Source: Rhodanobacter soli
GTDB lineage: Bacteria; Pseudomonadota; Gammaproteobacteria; Xanthomonadales; Rhodanobacteraceae
DNA: 64,000 bases
NCBI RefSeq assembly: GCF_040548735.1
Contig: NZ_JBEPSD010000001.1
Location: forward strand, 372,001-436,000
Direction: 5' to 3'
Shown: positions 25,847 to 35,254 of the stretch, piece by piece
Layout of the letters: every line of letters starts with the position of its first letter
How positions within the stretch are numbered: the stretch's first letter is position 1
Notes under the pieces: generated by a model
What the model saw: the letters and a program-made list of their open reading frames with translations, nothing else
The model's database searches: none
What the model was told of the DNA's origin: nothing
Position numbers and translations under genes: made by a program

Positions 25847-26656
25847 TCAGCCGGCCAGGGCCAACGCGGCCAGCCGGTCGAGCTCCTCCTCGACGAAACC
25901 GGCCTCCAGCCGTGCCGGGCGGTTGAACGGGCCACGCAGGCTCACCCCCATGTAGTCGCGCAACAGGGTGAAGAAAGTCTCGATCGGGTCGATGCCGTCG
26001 CGCTCGCAGCAGTGGCGGTACCAGCGCGTGCCGGCCGCGACGTGGGCCACTTCCTCGCGCAGGATCACTTCCAGGATCGCCACCGTGCGTTCGTCGCCGA
26101 GTCCACGCAGCCGTTCGATCATGCCGGGGGTGACGTCCAGCCCGCGCGCCTCCAGCACGCGCGGCACCAGTGCCATCCGCGCGGTGTCGCTGTCGGCGGT
26201 TTTTTCGGCCATCTCCCACAAGCCGTTATGGGCGTCGAAATCGCCGTAGGCATGGCCCAGCTCGGCTAGCCGGCCGGACAGCAGCGCGAAGTGGCGCGCC
26301 TCGTCGTGGGCGCAGCTGGCCCAGTCGCGGTAGTACGCCGCGGGCTTGCCTCGGTAGCGGTAGACCGCGTCCCAGGCCAGGTTGATCGCGTTGAATTCGA
26401 TATGCGCGACGGCGTGCACCAGGGCGGCACGGCCTTCATCGCTGCCCAGTCCGCGCTGCGGCAGCTGGCGGGCGTTGACCAGCTGCGGTTTCGCGGGACG
26501 GCCGGGCGGACCGACCGGTTCGGGCGGCGACGCCGCCGGGTCGGCGTGCAGGTCGCCGGCCAGGAAGGCCTGCCACGCCTCGTGGGTGAGGCGCAATTTT
26601 TCGGCCGGCTCGGTGGCGTCCAGGCAGCGTTTGGCGGCGGCGTGGAGATCATTCAT
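25847..26656 (-). CDS. DUF455 family ferritin-like protein
   Basis: 269 residues. The ferritin-like di-iron pattern is readable: HAVAHIEFNAINLAWD in the first helix pair, HDEARHF in the second, and ILEVILREEVAHVAAGTRW in the third, giving the Glu and His ligands. Resembles MiaE-type and other non-haem di-iron oxygenases, but the substrate is unknown. Last gene of the folC-dedD-cvpA-purF run, 39 bases after purF. Confidence 0.88.
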   Translation of the reverse strand: MNDLHAAAKRCLDATEPAEKLRLTHEAWQAFLAGDLHADPAASPPEPVGPPGRPAKPQLVNARQLPQRGLGSDEGRAALVHAVAHIEFNAINLAWDAVYRYRGKPAAYYRDWASCAHDEARHFALLSGRLAELGHAYGDFDAHNGLWEMAEKTADSDTARMALVPRVLEARGLDVTPGMIERLRGLGDERTVAILEVILREEVAHVAAGTRWYRHCCERDGIDPIETFFTLLRDYMGVSLRGPFNRPARLEAGFVEEELDRLAALALAG

Positions 26657-26695
26657 TTCGACAGCACGGGGCGAGCTGCAGGCTCGTCCCTGCGC

Positions 26696-28171
26696 TCAAA
26701 CCACTCGCCGCGCGGCCTTGGCGTCGTCCGAGCGCAGCATCTCGATCTGCTCCAGATAGCGCTGGTCGAGGCCGGTGACGTATTCGCCGGAGAAGCACGA
26801 AGTGTCGAACCGCTTCAGCTCCTCGTTGCCGTCCTGCACCGCCCAGACCAGATCCTTCAGGTCCTGGTAGATCAGCCAGTCGGCGCCGAGCGTCTGCTCG
26901 ACTTCCTTTTCGGTGCGCCCCGCAGCGACCAGCTCCGAGGCTGACGGCATGTCGATGCCATATACGTTCGGGTAGCGCACCGGCGGCGCGGCGGAGGCGA
27001 AGTAGACGTTCTTCGCGCCGGCGTCGCGGGCCATCTGGATGATCTGCTTCGAGGTGGTGCCGCGCACGATCGAGTCGTCCACCAGCAGCACGTTCTTCTT
27101 GCGGAATTCGAGGTCGATCGCGTTGAGCTTGCGGCGCACCGACTTCACCCGCTCGCCCTGCCCCGGCATGATGAAGGTGCGGCCGATGTAGCGGTTCTTG
27201 ACGAAACCCTCGCGGAACGGCACGCCAAGCGCGCCGGCCAGCGCGCTGGCGGCGGTGCGCGCGGTGTCGGGGATCGGGATCACCGCGTCGATGCCATGGT
27301 CGGGCCGTTCGCGCAGGATCTTCTCGGCCAGTTTCTCGCCCATGCGCAGGCGCGCCTTGTACACCGAAACGTCCTCGATCATCGAGTCCGGCCGGGCCAG
27401 GTAGACGTATTCGAAGATGCACGGCGTGTGCGGCGCGCCCTCGGCGCAGCGGCGGGTGTACAGCTGGCCGGCGTCGGTGATGATTACCGCCTCGCCCGGC
27501 GCCACGTCGCGGATGCGCTTGAAACCCAGGACATCCAGCGCCACCGACTCGGACGCCACCGCGTACTCGTGACCTTCCGCCGTGATCCGCTCGCCCAGCA
27601 CCAGCGGGCGGATGCCGTTCGGATCGCGGAACGCGATCAGGCCGTAGCCCAGCAGCAGGGCGATGCAGGCGTAGCCGCCGCGTGCGCGCGCATGCACGCC
27701 GGCCACCGCCTTGAAGATGTGGTCCGGGGTCAGCTCCATCCGGTCCTGGATCTGCAGCTCGTGCGCCAGCACGTTCAGCAGCACCTCGGAATCGGAATCG
27801 GTGTTGATGTGGCGGCGGTCGTCCTGGAACATCTCGCGGCGCAGCGCGTCGGTGTTGACCAGATTGCCGTTGTGCGCGAACGCGATGCCGTACGGCGAGT
27901 TGACGTAGAACGGCTGGGCCTCGGCCGAGCCTTCCGAGCCGGCGGTGGGATAACGGCAATGGCCGATGCCGATGCGCCCGCGCAGGCCGCTCATCGCGGC
28001 TTGCCCGAACACGTCGCGCACAAGCCCGTTGCCCTTGTGCAGGCGCAGCCGCGAGCCGTCCACCGTGGCGATGCCGGCCGCGTCCTGGCCGCGGTGCTGC
28101 AGCACCGTCAAGCCGTCATAGAGCGCCGATGCCACTTCGGTGGTACCGACAATGCCGATGATTCCGCACAT
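26696..28171 (-). CDS. purF: Amidophosphoribosyltransferase
   Basis: First committed step of purine synthesis, from PRPP and glutamine. 491 residues. Cys2 (MCGIIGIVG) is the glutaminase nucleophile after Met removal. The PRPP loop [17 protein letters not shown] and the glutaminase features [12 protein letters not shown] and AHNGNLVN are clear. Directly downstream of cvpA (28 bases), the classic cvpA-purF pair. Confidence 0.97.
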   Translation of the reverse strand: MCGIIGIVGTTEVASALYDGLTVLQHRGQDAAGIATVDGSRLRLHKGNGLVRDVFGQAAMSGLRGRIGIGHCRYPTAGSEGSAEAQPFYVNSPYGIAFAHNGNLVNTDALRREMFQDDRRHINTDSDSEVLLNVLAHELQIQDRMELTPDHIFKAVAGVHARARGGYACIALLLGYGLIAFRDPNGIRPLVLGERITAEGHEYAVASESVALDVLGFKRIRDVAPGEAVIITDAGQLYTRRCAEGAPHTPCIFEYVYLARPDSMIEDVSVYKARLRMGEKLAEKILRERPDHGIDAVIPIPDTARTAASALAGALGVPFREGFVKNRYIGRTFIMPGQGERVKSVRRKLNAIDLEFRKKNVLLVDDSIVRGTTSKQIIQMARDAGAKNVYFASAAPPVRYPNVYGIDMPSASELVAAGRTEKEVEQTLGADWLIYQDLKDLVWAVQDGNEELKRFDTSCFSGEYVTGLDQRYLEQIEMLRSDDAKAARRVV

Positions 28172-28199
28172 GGTTTGTTGCCTGCTTCAGAGGGTATGT

Positions 28200-28823
28200 T
28201 CAGAAAGTGGGGGATGGGCCGGCCGTGCTGGCCGCCACCGCCGGGCGCATCACGCTCGCCGCGGGCGCGGGCGTCGTGCCCGATATGGGGGCCGGCAACG
28301 CAGCCGGCAAGCCGTGCAGGCGGCCGAGCACCGCCGGCGGATGGAGGTACTCGCGGACGCTGGGCGGCACCTGCTGGCTCAGCCAGGCCGCCACGTGCTG
28401 GAAGCGCGGCAGCAGCACCGACCGCTGCCACCACGGATCGCGCGTGAACGCGGTGAAGCCGATCAGGAACACCAGCAGGGTCACCAGCAGCACGCCGCGC
28501 ACGAAGCCGAACAGCATGCCCAGCAGCCGGTCGGTGCCGGACAGCCCGGTGCTCTCGATCAGCTTGCCGATCACGAAACGCAGCAGCGCGCCGAGGACCA
28601 GCACGGCGACGAAGCACAGCCCGTAGCCCACGATGATCCGCGCCGACGGCAGCTCGATCACCTGCCTGAAACGCTCCGCCACCATCGGGCCGAACGTCCA
28701 CGCCACCCAGAACGCGGCGATCCAGATCGCCAGCGCCATCACTTCGGAGATCAGGCCACGCCACAACCCCACGAATACCGACAGGGCCAGCACGCCGATG
28801 ATGATGTAGTCGGTCCAGTTCAT
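28200..28823 (-). CDS. cvpA: CvpA family membrane protein
   Basis: 207 residues with four hydrophobic segments, starting MNWTDYIIIGVLALSVFVGL. The family features GLWRGLISEVMAL and LGMLFGFVRGVLLVTLLVFL are present. A proline/alanine-rich cytoplasmic tail follows. Needed for colicin V production in E. coli and linked to envelope homeostasis. It sits between dedD and purF. Confidence 0.94.
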   Translation of the reverse strand: MNWTDYIIIGVLALSVFVGLWRGLISEVMALAIWIAAFWVAWTFGPMVAERFRQVIELPSARIIVGYGLCFVAVLVLGALLRFVIGKLIESTGLSGTDRLLGMLFGFVRGVLLVTLLVFLIGFTAFTRDPWWQRSVLLPRFQHVAAWLSQQVPPSVREYLHPPAVLGRLHGLPAALPAPISGTTPAPAASVMRPAVAASTAGPSPTF

Positions 28824-28859
28824 CCGTTCATCCGCCTGGTCCGCGTGCCGGTACCGGCA

Positions 28860-29885
28860 TCAGGGCACCGACACGACGTTGCCGTCGATGCCCAGCTTCG
28901 CCTTGATCTGGTCGTGTACGCGCGTCGCGTCGCTGCGCTGGGTCTGCGGGCCGGCGCGCACGCGCCACAACCGCTTGCCGCCGGACTGCACCGAATCGAC
29001 GAAGCCGTCGAAACCGTTCGCGCGCAACTTGTCGCGCAACGCATTCGCATCGGCCTGGTTGCTCATCGCCGCCAGCTGCACGGCCCAGCCACCCGCCTTG
29101 GCGGTGGTTGTGGCCGCAGGCGGCTGTGTCGCCGCTGCGCTGCTTTCGTGGCTGGCGTCCTGTTCGAGCCGGGCCGGCACGCCGGGAATCGACTGGGTGA
29201 TCTTCAGCCGCGCAGCCTCGGCCGCGGCGCGCGTTTCGAACGGCCCGGCGATGACCAGGGTGCGCGACTTGCCGGCCTGGGTGATCGCATGGCCGCTGAC
29301 CGGGTAACCCAGCCCGCGCACGCGGCGTTCCAGGTTGGCGGCGCCGGCTGCACTGGCGTAGGCGCTGAGGTTGAGCGTGTAGTTGCCGCGTCCCGCGGCG
29401 GGTGCCGCCGCTGCAGAAGCAGACGACGCGACCGGGGTCGTCCGGGGCGGCGTGGCGACCGCCGGCTGCGGCTTGGTCGCCGGCGGTGCGCTGGTGTTTG
29501 CCGTGGTCTGCTGCGGGATCACCGGCTGGCTCGGCGACGTGCCCGAACCGGTGGTCACCGTGGTCGGTTGCGGCGGCTTGCCGGCTTCGGGGTCGGTCTC
29601 GACGTCGCGCGGGCGGCTGGAACCGATGTCCACCGTGGCCAAGCGATCACTGGATGCCGGCGTCACCGACTGCGCCGATGCCGCGGCGGTGCTCGAGCCG
29701 CTGGCAGCGGTATCCGGAGTCAGGCTCATGGTCCGGGTTTGCAGGTCGCGATCCGGCGCCGGCGGGATCGCCAGGCTGACCGCCTGGTCGCCACCTGGAG
29801 CCGGCGGGGTACTGGAAAAGAACATCGGCACGAACAGAACCGCCAACGCGATCAGGACGGCGGCTCCCAGCAGGCGTGTTTTCAA
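28860..29885 (-). CDS. SPOR-domain protein, DedD-like, with two SPOR domains
   Basis: Inner-membrane cell-division-type protein. An N-terminal anchor (LLGAAVLIALAVLFVPMFF) precedes a long Pro/Thr/Ala-rich periplasmic linker (about 30-170) and then two tandem SPOR-like modules. The first is around YTLNLSAYASAAGAANLERR and the second around WAVQLAAMSNQADANALRDK. Usual DedD has one SPOR domain. The start is unsure: TTG 29885 has GGAG seven bases upstream, while TTG 29906 lacks a ribosome site. Position between folC and cvpA matches dedD. Confidence 0.88.
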   Translation of the reverse strand: MKTRLLGAAVLIALAVLFVPMFFSSTPPAPGGDQAVSLAIPPAPDRDLQTRTMSLTPDTAASGSSTAAASAQSVTPASSDRLATVDIGSSRPRDVETDPEAGKPPQPTTVTTGSGTSPSQPVIPQQTTANTSAPPATKPQPAVATPPRTTPVASSASAAAAPAAGRGNYTLNLSAYASAAGAANLERRVRGLGYPVSGHAITQAGKSRTLVIAGPFETRAAAEAARLKITQSIPGVPARLEQDASHESSAAATQPPAATTTAKAGGWAVQLAAMSNQADANALRDKLRANGFDGFVDSVQSGGKRLWRVRAGPQTQRSDATRVHDQIKAKLGIDGNVVSVP

Positions 29886-29962
29886 GTTTTCGCTCCAGGG
29901 CGGCAAACGCGGTGCACAACGGCGCGATTATACCTGCCTGCGCCGGATGCCATGAGCCACCT

Positions 29963-31252
29963 TCAGCCGATGCGTTCAGCGAGCACAGCGCTGGCCACGA
30001 AAAACGAGCCGAACGCCAGGATGCGTTCGTCCGGTTGCGCCGCCGCACGTGCTGCCGCCAGCGCGGCGGCCACGTCGGCATGCGTATCGAACGGGGCCTG
30101 CGGCAAGGTTTGCTGCAGGATCGCGGCCAGCGCCGCCACCGCCATGCCGCGCGGAGTGGCCCGATCCAGCCCGGCCAGGTGCCAGTGGCCGATGCGCGTG
30201 CCGAGCGCGCCGATCACTCCCGCCACGTCCTTGTCCGCCAGTGCACCGTACACCGCGTGTACCCGTGCCGGCGGCTGCGCATCCAGCCATTCGGCCAGCG
30301 CGCGGGCGGCCTGCGGGTTGTGCCCCACGTCCACGATGACCGGCGGTTCGCCACCGAGCGACTGCAGCCGCGCCGGTACGCGCACCTCATGCAGGCCGGC
30401 GCTGACCGCCGCGAAGAAAGCGCTGGGCGTGAGCGTCCCCAGGTCGAGCGCATGCAGCGCGGCAATCGCCGCCGCCGCATTTGCATACTGCACCGGCGCC
30501 GCCAGCGCGGGATCGGGCAGTTCCATCGCGCTGCCGTCGCGGTGGCGCCAGCGCCAGCCATCCTCGTGCCGCTCGACGCCGAAATCGATCCCGGCCCGCT
30601 CGACCCGTGCGCCGCGGGCGGCCAACGCATCGAGCAGGCCGGTAGGCGGATCCAGCTCGCCCACGATCGCCGGCCGCCCGGCCCGCGCGATGCCGGCCTT
30701 CTCGCGGCCGATGCTGTCGCGGTCCGGGCCCAGCCAGTCCATGTGGTCCAGGTCCACCGTGGTGATCACCGCCACGTCGGCGTCGATGATGTTGACCGCA
30801 TCCAGTCGCCCGCCCAACCCCACTTCCAGCACCGCCACGTCGACGCCGGTGCGGGCGAACAGGTCCAGCGCGGCCAGCGTGCCGAACTCGAAATAGGTCA
30901 GCGGGACAGAACTATTCGGAGTGTCCTCCCGCGCCGCCTCGATCCGCTCGAACGAGGCGACCAGCGCGGCGTCATCGGCATTCGCGCCGTCGATGCGCAC
31001 GCGCTCGTTGTATTCCAGCAGGTGCGGCGAGGTGAACGCGCCCACGCGCAGGCCGGCGGCGGTGAGCATCGCCTCCAGCAAGGCGACGGTGGAACCCTTG
31101 CCGTTGGTGCCGCCGACCGTGATCACCTGTTTCGCCGGCGCCGGCGCACCCATCCGCTGCCACACTTCACGCACCCGGTCGAGCCCCAGCTCGATGGTAT
31201 GGACGTTGACGCGTTCCTGGTACGCCAGCCATTCGGCGAGAGTGCGGCTCAT
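29963..31252 (-). CDS. folC: Dihydrofolate/folylpolyglutamate synthase
   Basis: Adds glutamate to dihydropteroate and to folates. 429 residues. P-loop ITVGGTNGKGSTVALLEAML (Mur-ligase type), GAFTSPHLLEYNERVRI, and DHMDWLG with IGREKAGIARAGRPAI for metal and ATP. ATG 31252 (MSRTLAEWLAYQERVN) is preferred to the codon ten residues upstream. The usual upstream partner accD is absent; a copper-resistance module takes its place. Confidence 0.95.
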   Translation of the reverse strand: MSRTLAEWLAYQERVNVHTIELGLDRVREVWQRMGAPAPAKQVITVGGTNGKGSTVALLEAMLTAAGLRVGAFTSPHLLEYNERVRIDGANADDAALVASFERIEAAREDTPNSSVPLTYFEFGTLAALDLFARTGVDVAVLEVGLGGRLDAVNIIDADVAVITTVDLDHMDWLGPDRDSIGREKAGIARAGRPAIVGELDPPTGLLDALAARGARVERAGIDFGVERHEDGWRWRHRDGSAMELPDPALAAPVQYANAAAAIAALHALDLGTLTPSAFFAAVSAGLHEVRVPARLQSLGGEPPVIVDVGHNPQAARALAEWLDAQPPARVHAVYGALADKDVAGVIGALGTRIGHWHLAGLDRATPRGMAVAALAAILQQTLPQAPFDTHADVAAALAAARAAAQPDERILAFGSFFVASAVLAERIG

Positions 31253-31353
31253 GCGGTGACTTTGTGCAAATGGAAAGCACAAAGTTTAAAGCATCGTCTC
31301 AAACGAACGGATGAATGCCGCTGCAGTGCAAGCCGCCCATCGGGGACACGGCG

Positions 31354-33936
31354 TCACAACGTCGTCTTGCGCAGGCGCAGCGCGTTGCCCACCACCGACA
31401 CCGAACTCAGGCTCATCGCCAGTGCGGCGATCATCGGCGACAGCGTGATACCGAACCACGGATACAGCACACCGGCCGCCAGCGGCACGCCGACCGCGTT
31501 GTAGACGAAGGCGAAGAACAGGTTCTGATGAATGTTGCGCACGGTCGCCTGCGACAGCTTGCGCGCCCGCACGATCGCGCCGAGTTCGCCCTTCACCAGG
31601 GTCACTTGCGCGCTCTCCATCGCCACGTCGGTGCCGCTGCCCATCGCGATGCCGATGTCGGACGCCGCCAGCGCCGGCGCGTCGTTGATGCCGTCGCCGG
31701 CCATCGCCACACGGCGGCCCTCGGCCTTGAGCCGGTTCACCACCGCGGCCTTGTCGGCCGGCGACACGTCGGCGTGCACTTCGTCGATGCCCAGCGTGCG
31801 CGCGACCGTCTGCGCAGTGGTGGCGTTGTCGCCGGTCAGCATCACGATGCGCAGGCCCGCTGCGTGCAGCGCCGCGATCGCGGCGGGCGTGTCCGGCTTG
31901 ATCCGGTCGGCCACCGCCAGCAAGGCGGCGAGCGCGCCGTCGACGGCCAGGAACATCACCGTGGCGCCCTGCCCGCGCAACTGCTCGGCGCGGGCGTTGG
32001 CGTCGTCGCCGATCGCGACGTGCGACTCGGCCATCAGTTTCGCGTTGCCCAGCACCGCCTCGCTGCCGTCCACCTTCGCGCTGACGCCGCGGCCGGTGAG
32101 CGAACGGAAGTCCGTCGCCGCCGGCGTCGGCACGCCTTCGGCATCGGCCGCCGTCACGATCGCCCGCGCCAGCGGATGCTCGCTCGGCCGCTCCAGCGCG
32201 GCAGCCAGCGCCAGCAGGCGCTCGCGCGGCTGGCTGCCCACGACCACCAGTTCGGTCAGCGCTGGCTTGCCCATGGTCAGCGTGCCGGTCTTGTCGACCA
32301 CCAGGGTGTCGATGTCGCGCATGCCCTCGATTGCGCTGGCATCCTTGAACAGCACGCCGTGCTGCGCGCCGCGGCCGCTGGCCACCATGATCGAGATCGG
32401 CGTGGCCAGGCCCAGGGCGCACGGACAGGCGATGATCAGCACCGATACCGCGGCGATCAGCGCGTGCGTCAACCGCGGCTCCGGCCCCAGCAGCGCCCAC
32501 GCCGCAAACGCCAGCAGCGCGACCACCACCACCGCCGGCACGAACCACGCCGCGACCCGGTCGGCCACGCGCTGCAGCGGTGCCCGGCTGCGTTGCGCCT
32601 GCGCCACCAGCGCCACGATCTGCGCCAGCATCGTCTCGCCGCCGACTTTCTGCGCGCGCATGGTCAGCGCGCCGTCCTGGTTCACCGTGGCGCCGGTCAG
32701 CGGGTCGCCCAATGCCTTGGCCACCGGCATCGGCTCGCCGGTGAGCATCGACTCGTCGACGTGGCTTTCGCCATCCAGCACCACGCCGTCGACCGGCACC
32801 TTCTCGCCGGGGCGCACGCGCAGCACGTCGCCGGCCCGCACATCGTCCAGCGCCACGTCGCTCTCGCTGCCGTCGGCAGCGATCCGCCGCGCGGTCTTCG
32901 GTGCCAGCCCGAGCAGCGCCTTCAGCGCCGCGCCGGTGCGTCGGCGCGCGCGCAGTTCCAGGAAATCGCCCAGGGTGACCAGGGTGACGATCACCGCCGC
33001 CGACTCGAAGTACACCGCGACCCGGCCGTGCATGTCGCGGAAACCGTCCGGAAAGATCCCCGGCAGCAGGAACGCCACCGCGCTGTACAGCCACGCCACG
33101 CCGGTACCCAGCGCGATCAGCGTGTACATGTTCGGTAACCACGGTTTCAGCGAACGCCAGCCGCGCGCGAAGAACGGCGCACCGCCCCACAGCACCACGA
33201 TGCTGGCCAGCACCGCCTCGATCCACGCCGCCACGCCATCCCAAGGCGCAGGCAGATGCCAGCCGAACAGATGCGGTCCCATCGCCAGCACGAACACCGG
33301 CATGGTCAACGCCAGCAGCGCCTGGAAACGCTTCGTCATCGACGACAGCTCGCCGCCGTCGTCCGCGTCCAGCGTCGGCATCATCGGTTCCAGCGCCATG
33401 CCGCAGATCGGGCAATGGCCGGGGCCGACCTGCCGGACCTCGGGATGCATCGGACAGGTGTAGATCGTGCCGGGTGGTGCCGCTGGCGGTGCCGGGCGAT
33501 CCTCCAGCCAAGCCGGCGGATCGGCCACGAATTTCTCCCGGCAGCGCGCGGAGCAGAAGTGATACGCATGGCCGTCGTGCTCGGCGCGATGCTTCGCGGT
33601 GAACGGGTCGACATCCATGCCGCAGACCGGGTCCTTCACCGTGCGGGCGTGCGCGTGATCGTGATGGGCGTGGCCGTGATGTTCGTGGACAGCAGGCACC
33701 TGCAGCACCGGCTTCGCTGCGCAGCAGTCGTCTGTCCCGCCATGGCCGCCGCCCAGGTGCGCCGACGGCGCGGCGTCGAACTTCGCCTTGCAGCCGCCGC
33801 CGCAGAAATGGAACGTCCGCCCGTCATGCGTGGATCGATGCTTCGAGGTGGCCGGGTCCACCGACATGCCGCAGACCGGATCGGTCGTCATTCCTGTCGT
33901 CTCGTCGCCGCCATGGCAGCATGCATGAGCGTTCAT
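31354..33936 (-). CDS. copA: Cu(I)-translocating P1B-type ATPase with two YHS domains
   Basis: Exports copper to the periplasm. 860 residues. Order: YHS domain (about 19-57), His-rich linker (84-98), second YHS domain (102-140), heavy-metal-binding domain with CPMHPEV and CPICGM (159-184), then the P-type core. In the core: TGE (400-401 region), CPC (504-506), phosphorylated Asp548 in DKTGT, SEHPLA, TGDN, GDGIND (747-752). A late MSLSSVSVV helix suits P1B-1 copper pumps. It has no CxxC HMA domain. The ATG overlaps the regulator stop (ATGA). Confidence 0.93.
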   Translation of the reverse strand: MNAHACCHGGDETTGMTTDPVCGMSVDPATSKHRSTHDGRTFHFCGGGCKAKFDAAPSAHLGGGHGGTDDCCAAKPVLQVPAVHEHHGHAHHDHAHARTVKDPVCGMDVDPFTAKHRAEHDGHAYHFCSARCREKFVADPPAWLEDRPAPPAAPPGTIYTCPMHPEVRQVGPGHCPICGMALEPMMPTLDADDGGELSSMTKRFQALLALTMPVFVLAMGPHLFGWHLPAPWDGVAAWIEAVLASIVVLWGGAPFFARGWRSLKPWLPNMYTLIALGTGVAWLYSAVAFLLPGIFPDGFRDMHGRVAVYFESAAVIVTLVTLGDFLELRARRRTGAALKALLGLAPKTARRIAADGSESDVALDDVRAGDVLRVRPGEKVPVDGVVLDGESHVDESMLTGEPMPVAKALGDPLTGATVNQDGALTMRAQKVGGETMLAQIVALVAQAQRSRAPLQRVADRVAAWFVPAVVVVALLAFAAWALLGPEPRLTHALIAAVSVLIIACPCALGLATPISIMVASGRGAQHGVLFKDASAIEGMRDIDTLVVDKTGTLTMGKPALTELVVVGSQPRERLLALAAALERPSEHPLARAIVTAADAEGVPTPAATDFRSLTGRGVSAKVDGSEAVLGNAKLMAESHVAIGDDANARAEQLRGQGATVMFLAVDGALAALLAVADRIKPDTPAAIAALHAAGLRIVMLTGDNATTAQTVARTLGIDEVHADVSPADKAAVVNRLKAEGRRVAMAGDGINDAPALAASDIGIAMGSGTDVAMESAQVTLVKGELGAIVRARKLSQATVRNIHQNLFFAFVYNAVGVPLAAGVLYPWFGITLSPMIAALAMSLSSVSVVGNALRLRKTTL

Positions 33937-34358
33937 GCCGACACCTGCTCGTCGCTGAGCGCGCGCAGGATCGGACATTCCTCCGGCTTGCCATGTCCCG
34001 GACACGACGCCACCAGCTGCGCCAATCCGTCGCGCACGCGCTGCAATTCGACGATGCGCTGCTCGATCGCCGCCAGCCGTTGCTGCGCCCGCCGCTTCAC
34101 CGCCTTCACTCCGCGCTGGCGGTCGGCCGACAGCGCCAGCAACTCGCGGATTTCCTCCAGCGTGAAGCCGAGATCCTTCGCGCGGCGGATAAAGCGCAGC
34201 TGCGCAACCGTGCCCTCGCCGTAACTGCGATAGCCGGAGGCGCGCCGCTGCGGCTCGGGCAACAGGCCCTCCCGCTCGTAATAACGAATCGTGTCGATCG
34301 CCACACCGACGCGCTTGGCGACGGCACCGATGGTCAGGGGGGAAGTTTGTGTGTTCAT
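33933..34358 (-). CDS. cueR: MerR-family copper-responsive regulator (CueR-like)
   Basis: 141 residues. The N-terminal winged helix ([20 protein letters not shown]) and coiled-coil dimer helix are typical of MerR. The C-terminal metal loop [13 protein letters not shown] has two cysteines eight residues apart followed by Pro-Ile, close to the CueR/HmrR Cu(I) site. It is coupled to the copper ATPase by ATGA. The upstream promoter places the transcript start almost at the ATG, so the message may be nearly leaderless. Confidence 0.92.
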   Translation of the reverse strand: MNTQTSPLTIGAVAKRVGVAIDTIRYYEREGLLPEPQRRASGYRSYGEGTVAQLRFIRRAKDLGFTLEEIRELLALSADRQRGVKAVKRRAQQRLAAIEQRIVELQRVRDGLAQLVASCPGHGKPEECPILRALSDEQVSA

Positions 34359-34365
34359 GCTGCAT

Positions 34366-34397
34366 AGTCTAGACCTTTGATCAAGGTCTAGAGTCAA
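34366..34397 (-). promoter_or_regulatory. MerR-type promoter and operator of cueR-copA
   Basis: Arms TCTAGACCTT (34368-34377) and AAGGTCTAGA (34383-34392) form a perfect 10-bp dyad around TGATC. On the minus strand, TTGACT (34392-34397) and TAGACT (34366-34371) act as -35 and -10 with an overlong spacer of about 20 bp. That is the hallmark of MerR-regulated promoters, where the activator untwists the spacer. Autoregulation by CueR is inferred. Confidence 0.8.
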
Positions 34398-34517
34398 GTG
34401 ACACATCGACACAGGCCATCTCTTCAATCAACTCGCCACTTTCTTTTCGTCGCGACATTTGCGACAACTCCCCTGTTCCATTCGAATACGCCACACAACA
34501 GCTACAGGGGAAAACTC

Positions 34518-35180
34518 ATGAAGCACGTCATTCACGGCCTCGTTGCCGCCGTTGTCCTTGCTCTGATGTCAGGCTGCGCGACCACCCGCACCCAAATGTC
34601 ACTCGATGTGCCGTCGCCCGGGTCGGCCGTGGTCAGCGGCGGCAAGCCCGTGGTCATCGATGCCATCCACGACATGCGCGTGTTCGAGGCCGATCCGGAC
34701 GATCCCAGCACACCATCGCTGAAGAAGGGTGCGAGCTATGCGCTGGACGCAACCCAGCGCAAACAGGCGATAGCGCGCAAACGCGGCGGTTTCGGCAAAG
34801 CCTTCGGAGACATCCTGCTCACACCCGGCGAGAACGTGGAAACGGTGACGCGGCAACTGCTGACCAATGCATTCGCCACGCGCGGCTACAGCGTCGTGGA
34901 CGCTGCCAATGCCCCGGCGGATGCACCACATATCAGCGTGGACATACGCCAGTTCTGGGCATGGTTCACGCCCGGCTTTTGGAGTGCCAGCATCGAGGCG
35001 AAGCTGGATACCTTGCTCAAGATCGACAGCCCGCAAGGGCATCGCCAGGTCACCGTGAAAGGGTACGGGTACAACGCCATCCAGGTCGCCCGTGAAGCCA
35101 ACTGGCAGCTGGCCTACCAACGTGCGTTCGAGGATTACCTGAAACAGTTCGCCGACGCCGCAGGCAACAACGGGCTCTGA
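34518..35180 (+). CDS. Lipoprotein, YajG-like
   Basis: 220 residues from ATG 34518, which follows AGGGGAAAACTC. Signal peptide with lipobox ALMSGC (Cys about 20). The mature part has an inner region with GENVETVTRQLLTNAFATRG and ISVDIRQFWAWFTPG, then a C-terminal helix. The pattern resembles the YajG lipoprotein family: outer-membrane lipoproteins with a 'no-function-known' periplasmic fold. Divergent from cueR across 159 bases that hold the cueR promoter. Confidence 0.8.
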   Translation: MKHVIHGLVAAVVLALMSGCATTRTQMSLDVPSPGSAVVSGGKPVVIDAIHDMRVFEADPDDPSTPSLKKGASYALDATQRKQAIARKRGGFGKAFGDILLTPGENVETVTRQLLTNAFATRGYSVVDAANAPADAPHISVDIRQFWAWFTPGFWSASIEAKLDTLLKIDSPQGHRQVTVKGYGYNAIQVAREANWQLAYQRAFEDYLKQFADAAGNNGL

Positions 35181-35254
35181 ACAGCTGCGCCTGCAAAGCT
35201 GTTTGCCGTCACCTTGAGAGCGCACCTGCCGGACAATCCATCGGTTGACCAGAT

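Noticed and set aside
31532-33463. Long plus-strand open frame (643 codons) opposite the copper ATPase
   Set aside because: Serine/alanine/arginine low-complexity translation, antisense to a protein with all P-type ATPase motifs.
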